Origin: Quisquiliibacterium sp.
Lineage (GTDB): Bacteria > Pseudomonadota > Gammaproteobacteria > Burkholderiales > Burkholderiaceae_E
Assembly: GCA_023257915.1 (NCBI GenBank)
Contig: JALRBB010000075.1
Span: 1 to 7,963 of the forward strand
DNA length: 7,963 bases
Direction of reading: 5' to 3'
Position 1 is the stretch's first letter, and each line of letters begins with the position of its first letter. Below, one piece after another: positions 1-6,124 of the stretch. Under the pieces are notes generated by a model. That model had not been told where the DNA came from and searched no databases. It worked only from the letters and a program-made list of their open reading frames with translations. The position numbers and the translations under genes were made by a program.

Positions 1-529
1 CACAGCTGACGACATCGGCGACACCTGGCACTGTCTTGAGCTGACGCTCAAAGACCCAGTTCTGGATGGTTCGCAGGTCGATCGGACTCAGACTTTCGCT
101 GCGTACCCGGTAGCGATAGATCTCGCTGATTGCCGAGGTGAGGGCGGCAAGCTCCGGATGCACCCCATCGGGCAGATCAGCGTTACGCAGTCGTTCGATG
201 ACTTGCTGCCGGGCAAAGTAGTCGTTGACCTTGTCATTGAAGGTCACCACCATGAAGGAGAGTCCGAACTGGGTGTGCGAAAACAGACGAACCGAGTTCG
301 GGATCCCGGACAGTGCGACCTCCAGCGGGATCGTGACCTGCCGTTCGACTTCCTCCGCGGCGCGACCTGGGTATAGCGTAATGACCGTGACCTGGGTGTC
401 AGTGACGTCCGGAAAAGCCTCGACCGGCAGATTCTTGAACGCGATGACACCGGCGCCGATGAACAGCAGCACCGCAAAAACAATCACCAAAGGCTGGAAA
501 AGCGACAGGCTGACCAGCTTGCGGATCAT
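1..529 (-). CDS. Heavy-metal-type RND efflux pump, CzcA family, N-terminal part (cut by window edge)
   Basis: This is the inner-membrane, proton-driven pump subunit of a tripartite efflux system. Translating from the ATG at 529 gives 176 codons with no stop, against roughly 1,000-1,050 residues for the full family. A short cytoplasmic start (MIRKLVSLSLFQ) precedes the first membrane helix at about residues 13-31. Next comes the hallmark LPVEAFPDVTDTQV (34-47), the start of the periplasmic porter domain. TLYPGRAAEEVERQVTIPLE (51-70), the NDYFARQ stretch (102-108) and PGVADV (168-173) also match CzcA-type pumps. The ATG overlaps the adaptor stop as ATGA, so translation is probably coupled. The helix-4 charged motif used to class metal specificity lies outside the window, so the substrate is undetermined. 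Family assignment is firm; the export of a particular metal would be a guess. Confidence 0.93.
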   Translation of the reverse strand, partial: MIRKLVSLSLFQPLVIVFAVLLFIGAGVIAFKNLPVEAFPDVTDTQVTVITLYPGRAAEEVERQVTIPLEVALSGIPNSVRLFSHTQFGLSFMVVTFNDKVNDYFARQQVIERLRNADLPDGVHPELAALTSAISEIYRYRVRSESLSPIDLRTIQNWVFERQLKTVPGVADVVSC

Positions 530-1728
530 TGGGCGCTCTTGTTGGACGCCTGCTGATCCCGTGCGGGGGCGGTGGCGTGCTGATTCAGCATCTGCTGAAG
601 CAGTAATGCGCCATCTGCCACGACCTTGTCGCCGGCATGCAGACCTTCGACGATACGCATGAAGCCCAACGAGCCTTCCTCGGCAAGCACATGGCGACGG
701 ACGTAGCGGCCGGCACTTTCCTCGGCAAAGACGTAATGCTTGTTTTCAAGCAGGAATACGCCGGTGGATGGAACGCGCAAGGTACTCGATGGCGGCACCT
801 CGACATCGGCGGCGACATACATTTCACTCTTTAGCCTGCGGGCCCAGTTGTCGAGCGAGGCCCGGGCACGCACCATCCGCGAACTTGCATCGACGAAATC
901 CGACACATACTGAACCCGCGCCGAGAAAACCTCTCCGGGCAGGGCCGGTGCACTGATTCGCAGGTTCTCGCCGACTGCGATAATGGTTGTCAGCGCCTCC
1001 GGGACATCCAGGTTGACCCAGAGTCGGGTTGGGTCGGAGATGACGAACATCGCCTCATCTCCGCCTTGATCCGGGCGGACTTCCTGTCCGATGTTCGCTC
1101 GGCGAGTCACGATGACGCCGTCGATCGGTGCGCGCAGCCGGAATTGCTGGTCGATCTGTCCGCCATCTCCATATGAGCGGGCGCGAGCGGTCGTGCGGTC
1201 GAGTTCAGCTTTAGCCTGCGCATGCTCGGTCTCAGCTGCCTGCAGTTCCTTTAATGCTATGACGCCAGCCGCGTGCAGCTCAGTGTTCCTGGCAAGGACC
1301 TGCGCCGACTGCTTGAGCGCCGACTGCGCACGTCGAGTTTCTGCTTGCACCTGGCCATAGTCTGGCGAAGAAATCACGGCAAGCGTGTCGCCACGTCGGA
1401 CTTCTTTACCGGGCTCTGCCTGCAATGTGACAATCCGCCCAGCCAAGGGCGAGTTGACCCGCGCGGTACGGGTCTCGTCCCAGGCGATGCGTCCATTGAT
1501 CCGCAATAGGCTCAGGCGCTCGGGTTCGGCGGCAACAACCCGGATTGCGGCCAACTGCGGACTTTCCTTGGCGAATGCAATGGTGTCGCCGTCAATGCGC
1601 GCACCCGGAACAGTTTCAAACACCACTTCGGGGGCGGGCTTGTGGCAGGCAGAAAGTGCCGCTGCAAGCAAGAAGATGCCTGCATGGCGGATAAGGCGCG
1701 CGATCTGGTCGCTGTGAGCGCGATTCAC
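526..1728 (-). CDS. Periplasmic adaptor lipoprotein of an RND efflux system (CzcB/CusB type)
   Basis: A 400-residue membrane-fusion protein that links the RND pump to the outer-membrane channel. It begins with a lipoprotein signal: a hydrophobic run at about 17-27 ends in the lipobox LSAC with Cys28, so it is probably lipid-anchored in the inner membrane. The two halves of a lipoyl-like barrel lie at about 89-118 (NSPLAGRIVTL and following) and 196-228 (LRAPIDGVIV and following). Between them is an alanine- and glutamate-rich helical hairpin (about 120-190). Beta-barrel and membrane-proximal domains follow to about 375, then a polar tail. The start is GTG, chosen because GAGGAG sits 5 nt upstream and the GTG overlaps the preceding TolC stop. 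The N-terminal methionines that bind copper in E. coli CusB have no counterpart (the only Met before 227 is the initiator), and there is no histidine-rich stretch, so the metal is unknown. Confidence 0.93.
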   Translation of the reverse strand: MNRAHSDQIARLIRHAGIFLLAAALSACHKPAPEVVFETVPGARIDGDTIAFAKESPQLAAIRVVAAEPERLSLLRINGRIAWDETRTARVNSPLAGRIVTLQAEPGKEVRRGDTLAVISSPDYGQVQAETRRAQSALKQSAQVLARNTELHAAGVIALKELQAAETEHAQAKAELDRTTARARSYGDGGQIDQQFRLRAPIDGVIVTRRANIGQEVRPDQGGDEAMFVISDPTRLWVNLDVPEALTTIIAVGENLRISAPALPGEVFSARVQYVSDFVDASSRMVRARASLDNWARRLKSEMYVAADVEVPPSSTLRVPSTGVFLLENKHYVFAEESAGRYVRRHVLAEEGSLGFMRIVEGLHAGDKVVADGALLLQQMLNQHATAPARDQQASNKSAQ

Positions 1729-3122
1729 TGCGACTCCTCGGTCTCAAGAGACAGTTGCAAATTCGTCATTTCGATGGCGAACTGCGCATGAGCGGCGATC
1801 GCCTCGTTGCTGATCGCCGCGTATTGTCGTCTCGCATCGAACAGGTCGGTCAGGCTTCCGGCTCCCTTGCCAAACGCAAATTCGACCGCGTCGACCGCGC
1901 GCTTCGCCTCTGGCAGTGCCTCGCGTGCCAATCGGGTTGCTCGGTCGTGCGCATCTTCCAGGCGTGTCCGTGCGCGATCAATGTCTGCTCGCACGATGGC
2001 GCGCGAGCGTTCGAGTTCATGGCGCGCTTGTTCGGTTTCCGACTGAGCCTTCAGGATTTCACCGGTGAAGTCATTGTTCAGCAGCAATGGAATCGAAACA
2101 CTCAGTCCGAACACGTTCCCTCCCAGAGCGGGATCGCGCTCAGTATGCAGCCCGAGGGTGACGTCGCGGGTGCGCAGACTTTGCGCAAGCTTCAGGGCCT
2201 GCTCGAGGGCGGCAACACGCTGCGCCGCCGCACGAACATCGGCTCGGCCGCTCAGAGCCTTTTCGGTCTTCTTTTGTAATGTCGGCGGATCGAGCACTTC
2301 GCTCGCCGCATCAAGTGGTGGCAATGGGTCGATTGCCCGTAACGCGTCCGCGTACGGCTCGGCTGCCAACAGCGCCGCCAGTGTGATCCGAGAATCTACC
2401 AACGACTGGCGGGCACTGCGTTCATCATTGGCCACCCGTGACACTTCGACGCGAAGTCGCGAGACTTCGATTGCGGCAAGGTCTCCGGCGCTCAGACGCT
2501 TTTGTGCCGCTTCGAGCAGTTTTCGGTGCTCGGCGAGATTACGCTCACTGATTTGAAGGCTTTGCTGGGAGGCCACGAGCGCGTAATAGGCGGCGGCGAG
2601 TTCGGCACGTTGCTGACGGGTGATTTCGCTCAGATCGGAAGCCGCAGCACCTTGCGAGAGTTTTGCCAGCTTGGTGCGAAGCTCGCGCTTGCTGCCTCGC
2701 TCGAATAGTTGCTCGACTTGAAGATACCGGTTTGAATCCGCATAGCCGTAGTGGCGAGCGCTCGTGTTGGCGATTGAAGCATTCAGAACCGGGTTGGGCG
2801 ACACATCAACACGGGCAATCTCACGGGTCGCAATATTTAATCCGCCCCGCGCAATCCGGATCGCGTGGTTCGACTCGCGCAGCAGTTCCTGGGCCTTGCT
2901 GAAGGTGAGGGCATTTAGGGCAGGGGAACTCGGGTTTGTGGGATTCGAGGCAAGGTTGGCTGCAGATCTCTGGGCAAAGGCCTGCGTCGCCAGAAGCCCC
3001 AACAAGAGGGCGCAAACAACGCAAGTCAATCGACCAAGCCGAACGCCTGGCGAACGAGTCCCAGGCGTTCGCCCAGGATTGTGTCCCCGCGCCGCATCGA
3101 CGGAAGTCAAGGTCAGGCTCAT
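1725..3122 (-). CDS. TolC-family outer-membrane efflux channel (CzcC/CusC type)
   Basis: A 465-residue outer-membrane factor that would form the trimeric exit duct for the RND pump encoded downstream. It has a signal peptide with a hydrophobic core at about 34-46 and a likely cleavage after ATQAFA (residue 50). No lipobox cysteine follows, so this is not a CusC-like lipoprotein. The mature part shows the internally duplicated OEP layout: long coiled helices at about 165-255 and 355-465, separated by strand segments (TLGLHTERDPALGGNVFGLSV, around 322-342). PNPVLNASI near 109-117 is a typical first strand. It opens a three-gene operon and ends in a GTGA overlap with the adaptor. The ATG at 3122 has only a weak ribosome-binding site (GGA, 8 nt away), and the n-region of about 32 residues is unusually long. 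The only obvious alternative, a TTG at 3029, would leave a signal peptide with no basic residue, so I kept the ATG. Confidence 0.9.
   Translation of the reverse strand: MSLTLTSVDAARGHNPGRTPGTRSPGVRLGRLTCVVCALLLGLLATQAFAQRSAANLASNPTNPSSPALNALTFSKAQELLRESNHAIRIARGGLNIATREIARVDVSPNPVLNASIANTSARHYGYADSNRYLQVEQLFERGSKRELRTKLAKLSQGAAASDLSEITRQQRAELAAAYYALVASQQSLQISERNLAEHRKLLEAAQKRLSAGDLAAIEVSRLRVEVSRVANDERSARQSLVDSRITLAALLAAEPYADALRAIDPLPPLDAASEVLDPPTLQKKTEKALSGRADVRAAAQRVAALEQALKLAQSLRTRDVTLGLHTERDPALGGNVFGLSVSIPLLLNNDFTGEILKAQSETEQARHELERSRAIVRADIDRARTRLEDAHDRATRLAREALPEAKRAVDAVEFAFGKGAGSLTDLFDARRQYAAISNEAIAAHAQFAIEMTNLQLSLETEESQ
1734..1739 (-). promoter_or_regulatory. Ribosome-binding site of the adaptor gene
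   Basis: On the minus strand this reads GAGGAG, 5 nt before the GTG at 1728. It lies inside the last codons of the TolC-family gene and decides the otherwise uncertain GTG start of the adaptor. With the GTGA stop/start overlap it suggests re-initiation by ribosomes finishing the upstream gene. Confidence 0.75.
3040..3071. repeat. Perfect 11-bp inverted repeat in the TolC signal-peptide coding region
   Basis: CGAACGCCTGG (3040-3050) and CCAGGCGTTCG (3061-3071) are exact reverse complements separated by 10 bp. In the mRNA this would form a strong GC-rich hairpin beginning about 51 nt after the TolC-family start codon, within codons 18-28 of the unusually long signal-peptide n-region. No T-run follows, so it is not an intrinsic terminator. 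Confidence 0.6.
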
Positions 3123-3199
3123 CAGAGAAATCCGATCAAAGCACAGTCTTCATCGCAAAACCGAGACCACGCGGGCGATCGACGCGTGACCGGCGAAGC

Positions 3200-3205
3200 A
3201 TTATT
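3200..3205 (-). promoter_or_regulatory. Candidate -10 element for the efflux operon
   Basis: On the minus strand this reads AATAAT, five of six matches to TATAAT, and lies 78 nt upstream of the TolC-family ATG. The hexamer 17 bp further upstream (GCCTCC) does not resemble TTGACA, so if this is a promoter it would need an activator. Low confidence, since a 5/6 hexamer in an AT-rich island can arise by chance. Confidence 0.3.
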
Positions 3206-3220
3206 ACAAATGTTTTCTTG

Positions 3221-3249
3221 CCGGAGGCTTACCGGGCTTCTTTCCGGGC
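3221..3249. repeat. Three phased CCGG-type direct repeats upstream of the candidate -10
   Basis: CCGGAGGCTT at 3221, CCGGGCTTCT at 3232 and CCGGGCCTAT at 3244 recur with 11- and 12-bp spacing. They lie where the -35 box and the region upstream of it would be for the candidate -10 at 3200-3205. Direct repeats spaced about one helical turn are the usual target of OmpR-family response regulators, which often control metal RND operons. That assignment is inference from spacing and position only. Confidence 0.3.
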
Positions 3250-3301
3250 CTATCCGAAGCAAGCTTGATCGAGCAGTGCGCACTTTGCGCCGTGAGATGA
3301 G

Positions 3302-4573
3302 TCAAACCAGGCCGTCGAACGCCAGACAATCGACAGGCTCGCCGGCAGCGACCGAATCCTGATCATGGTGCAGCACAACGATGCAGTTCGCCTCTGACAT
3401 CGAGCGCAACACGCCGGATCCCTGACCACCGGTCAGCCGTACTTGCATGCTGCCGTCCGTGCCTACCTCAAGAATTCCGCGCTGGTATTCAGTGCGGCCC
3501 GGTTTCTTGCGAATCCCGTACATGCTGCGAGCCCGTACATACGGCAAGCGGATCGCAGTGGCTCCCATCATCCGCATCAGCGCTTCGCGAGCGAAAAAGT
3601 AAAAGGTCACCATGACCGCAACCGGGTTGCCCGGCAGGCCAAAGTAGCAGGCCTTGCCGATCCGTCCGAAGGCCATTGGACGTCCCGGACGCATGCCGAT
3701 CGTCCAGAACGCGACGTCACCGAGCTTGGCCATTACCTCTCGGGTGAAGTCGGCCTCGCCAACGGATACTCCGCCCGACGAGATGACGGCGTCGGCACTT
3801 TCACCGGCGATGCGCATCGCATCCTCCAGAGACTGCGGGTCATCAGGCACGACGCCCATATCGATGATCTCGACGCCCAGACGACTCAACATGCCGTGCA
3901 GCGTGTAACGGTTGCTGTCATAGACCTGGCCAGGACCAAGCGCCTCACCAATTGATCGCAACTCATCGCCGGTTGAAAAGAACGCTACCCGCAATCGGCG
4001 TCGAACCGGAACTTCGGCGACGCCAAGCGAGGCGATCAGACCCAAGTCCGCCGGCGTCAGTCGTTTTCCCGCGGCAATTGCGGGTTTGCCACGGCTTAAG
4101 TCCTCGCCACGCAGGCGGCGGTTCTGCCCCGGCGCCTGGCCCGCGGGTATATGTACGATCTGGCCTTCGGTGCGAACGATTTCCTGCACGACGACAGTGT
4201 CGGTACCCGGCGGCATGACGGCCCCGGTCATGATCCGGGCAGCCTGGCCCGGACCGATGCTCGCATCAAGCGGTCGACCGGCAGTGGCGGTTCCAACGAT
4301 TGTCAGGGCGGTCTCGCCCTGGTTGACAAGATCGACGCTGCGAACCGCGTACCCATCCATCGCGGAGTTATCGTGCGCCGGGACATCGATGGTCGAGATC
4401 AGGTCGCTGGCCAGCACACGATCGAGCGCCTCCCGAATCGCGACACGTTCGATTGCTTCGACCGGAGTGACAAAGCGCTCGATGATCCGCTGGGCATCGT
4501 GCACCGCGAGGGCTCGCGGATCGTAGTCTGATAGACAGCCGATTGCATCGGCCAGAGTTGCGCGTTGGGTCAT
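3302..4573 (-). CDS. moeA: Molybdopterin molybdenumtransferase
   Basis: MoeA catalyses the ligation of molybdate to adenylylated molybdopterin, releasing AMP and giving Moco. The 423-residue product has the normal family length and motifs: DVPAHDNSAMDGYAV (63-77), the GxxARIMTGAVMPPGTDTVV segment (108-128), STGDEL (200-205), YDSNRYTL (218-225), the MoCF-fold signature SSGGVSVGEADF (265-276), MRPGRPMAFG (294-303) and GLPGNPVAV (312-320). A C-terminal beta-barrel domain (about 340-423) completes it. The frame is open upstream to 4678, but the extra residues overlap mobA and are arginine-rich and unlike the family. The ATG at 4573 overlaps the mobA stop as ATGA, which fits a coupled operon. It is the last gene of the moaA-fdhD-mobA-moeA run. 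Assignment is secure. Confidence 0.97.
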   Translation of the reverse strand: MTQRATLADAIGCLSDYDPRALAVHDAQRIIERFVTPVEAIERVAIREALDRVLASDLISTIDVPAHDNSAMDGYAVRSVDLVNQGETALTIVGTATAGRPLDASIGPGQAARIMTGAVMPPGTDTVVVQEIVRTEGQIVHIPAGQAPGQNRRLRGEDLSRGKPAIAAGKRLTPADLGLIASLGVAEVPVRRRLRVAFFSTGDELRSIGEALGPGQVYDSNRYTLHGMLSRLGVEIIDMGVVPDDPQSLEDAMRIAGESADAVISSGGVSVGEADFTREVMAKLGDVAFWTIGMRPGRPMAFGRIGKACYFGLPGNPVAVMVTFYFFAREALMRMMGATAIRLPYVRARSMYGIRKKPGRTEYQRGILEVGTDGSMQVRLTGGQGSGVLRSMSEANCIVVLHHDQDSVAAGEPVDCLAFDGLV

Positions 4574-5193
4574 CGGGGTGCGAATTCGTAGCGCTGCAAT
4601 TCTTCCAGCGTATTGATGTTGCGAAAAGCCGCGTCGTCGGCGAAGTCGACTTCGACGAGCGGCAGGCTCGTATACCAAGCGTCGATCTTGCGCTTTCCTG
4701 AAGCAAGAAATGCCTGCAGGCTGGGCATGACCTCACGGTCGACCAGCATAAACACCGGATGGGATTGGTCGCCGCTGCGGGCAGCCGCAACCTTCGTCCC
4801 GGTCTGCGCGAGCGCTTGGGCCAGTCGCCGGATCAGATCCAGCGGCAAAAACGGTGAATCGCAAGGCACGGTCGCCAGATAGCGGGTCTCGCAGGCTCCC
4901 AGCCCGGCATGCAGGCCGGCTAGCGGTCCCGCGAAGCCGTCAATCGCATCGGCAATCACCGGATGCCCGAATCGGCGGTATTCGTCCGGGTTGCGGTTGG
5001 CGTTCAACATCAGCGAGCCAACCTGCGGGGCCAGGCGGGCAATCACATGCTCGACCATGGCCTTGCCTGCAAAGGCTTGCAAGCCTTTGTCAAGCCCGCG
5101 TCCATCGGCGCTCATGCGCCGGCCGAGTCCGCCGGCGAGGATCAAGCCGGTGATCTGGTCGCGTGAAATCTCGGGGGCGGTAGATAGATGCAT
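4570..5193 (-). CDS. mobA: Molybdenum cofactor guanylyltransferase
   Basis: MobA transfers GMP from GTP to Moco, giving the MGD form from which the bis-MGD cofactor of formate dehydrogenases and other DMSO-reductase-family enzymes is built. The 207-residue protein has the nucleotidyltransferase fold signature LILAGGLGRRM (17-27) with the downstream DKGLQAFAGKAM (35-46), a NANRN guanine-contact region (64-68), DGFAGPLAGLHAGL (85-98), PCDSPFLP (110-117) with the metal-binding Asp112, HPVF (145-148) and the C-terminal NINTLEEL (192-199). Length and motif order are normal. The ATG at 5193 has AAGG a few bases upstream. It follows fdhD by 27 bp and overlaps moeA by 4 nt. Its placement next to fdhD agrees with bis-MGD supply to a formate dehydrogenase. 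Confidence 0.96.
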   Translation of the reverse strand: MHLSTAPEISRDQITGLILAGGLGRRMSADGRGLDKGLQAFAGKAMVEHVIARLAPQVGSLMLNANRNPDEYRRFGHPVIADAIDGFAGPLAGLHAGLGACETRYLATVPCDSPFLPLDLIRRLAQALAQTGTKVAAARSGDQSHPVFMLVDREVMPSLQAFLASGKRKIDAWYTSLPLVEVDFADDAAFRNINTLEELQRYEFAPR

Positions 5194-5220
5194 GGCCTTG
5201 CTTGCTGGAGTGGCTGAAGC

Positions 5221-6102
5221 TCAGGCGATTGTGCTCGTTTGCAAGCGCACAAAACGCTCCGCGCCGCTAAACAGCAGGTAGTGCTTGCCCTGGCAGCGAC
5301 CGATCATCGTGATGCCGATGCGGGTTGCGATCTGGTGTCCCATGTGGGTGAGTCCGGAGCGCGACAGCAGAAACGGAATGCCCATCTGGGCGCACTTGAT
5401 GACCATCTCACTCGTCAGCCGGCCAGTCGTGTAAAAGATCTTGTCGGCACCGTCGACGCCTTGCTGCCACATCCAGCCGGCGATTGCATCGACTGCATTG
5501 TGGCGCCCGACATCCTCGACAAAGTTCAGAATCTCGCCACGCTGCTCGCCGGAGTTCGCGCACAACGCGCAGCCATGGACCGCACCCGCCACTTTATAAA
5601 TGGACTCATGGCGTCGAACCCGGTCCATCACGGAATACAGCACTTCCTCCGATAGCATTGCGCTCGCCGGTAGTTGGATCGTGTCGATCTCATCCATCAG
5701 ATCACCGAATACCGTGCCCTGGCCGCAGCCTGTGGTGACGGTTCGTCGCCCCATCTTGCGCTCCAGCTCCTGCTGGCGATCGCGCTGCTCCCAGATCGTG
5801 ATCCCGGTTTGCTGCAGCGTTCTTGACGTGATCGCAACCGAGTCCACATCCCAATCGACCTGAACCGCCGCCAGCTCATCGGCTGATCGCACAATGCGCT
5901 GATTGCGCAAATAGCCGATTGCCAGGCTTTCGGGGGCCGCGCCAAGGGTCATTAGCGTGACGAGCTCACGCTTGTCCAAATAGAGCGTCAATGCGTGCTC
6001 GCCCGCGATTGCGGTTGGAACTGTCTCTCCGCGTTCGTTGCTTGCATCAACGGTGTAAGTTACCGGCCGGGCTGCGTGCGTGACTTCGATGGTGTTGCGC
6101 AT
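5221..6102 (-). CDS. fdhD: Formate dehydrogenase sulfurtransferase FdhD, with a variant cysteine motif
   Basis: FdhD passes sulfur from the IscS cysteine desulfurase to the bis-MGD cofactor, which formate dehydrogenase needs for activity. The 293-residue product starts at the ATG at 6102, 22 bp after moaA; the frame extends upstream only as a non-FdhD overlap with moaA. Family signatures are LMTLGAAPESLAIGYL (50-65), RRTVTTGCGQGTVFGDLM (119-136), EDVGRHNAVD (196-205), TGRLTSEMV (226-234) and SRSG (247-250). In the well-studied E. coli enzyme the loop carries CxxC (Cys121/Cys124). Here the matching place appears to be Cys126-Gly-Gln-Gly129, so the second cysteine is absent. A different CxxC, Cys178-Ala-Leu-Cys181, occurs in the HGCALC segment. 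I infer a subfamily variant, not a broken gene, because all other motifs are intact. Confidence 0.94.
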   Translation of the reverse strand: MRNTIEVTHAARPVTYTVDASNERGETVPTAIAGEHALTLYLDKRELVTLMTLGAAPESLAIGYLRNQRIVRSADELAAVQVDWDVDSVAITSRTLQQTGITIWEQRDRQQELERKMGRRTVTTGCGQGTVFGDLMDEIDTIQLPASAMLSEEVLYSVMDRVRRHESIYKVAGAVHGCALCANSGEQRGEILNFVEDVGRHNAVDAIAGWMWQQGVDGADKIFYTTGRLTSEMVIKCAQMGIPFLLSRSGLTHMGHQIATRIGITMIGRCQGKHYLLFSGAERFVRLQTSTIA

Positions 6103-6124
6103 GCTTGCCTGTTCAATAACCGGT

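Larger units (their letters stand above)
3123..3301. other. Intergenic region between moeA and the efflux operon
   Basis: This is the longest non-coding stretch in the window (179 bp) and the only place where the efflux operon could have its own promoter. It contains an AT-rich island at 3199-3215 in otherwise GC-rich DNA, three phased CCGG-containing direct repeats (3221-3249), and a 10-bp palindrome AGTGCGCACT at 3275-3284 close to the moeA stop. No GC-rich stem followed by a T-run is visible on the minus strand, so moeA transcripts may read through or end in a Rho-dependent way. No small open reading frame with a credible ribosome site was found. Confidence 0.7.

Noticed and set aside
225..662. 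Plus-strand open frame of 145 codons across the pump/adaptor junction
   Set aside because: It is antisense to two well-supported genes and its product is low-complexity and without motifs.
1755..2556. Overlapping plus-strand frames opposite the TolC-family gene
   Set aside because: Serine/arginine-rich shadow translations typical of the strand opposite alanine-rich helical proteins; no ribosome site or family likeness.
3221..3250. CCGG-rich stretch considered as an intrinsic terminator for moeA
   Set aside because: The repeats are mainly direct, not inverted, and no T-run follows on the minus strand.
4574..4678. N-terminal extension of moeA by 35 residues
   Set aside because: It overlaps mobA and is arginine-rich and unlike MoeA. 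The ATG at 4573 forms a standard ATGA overlap.
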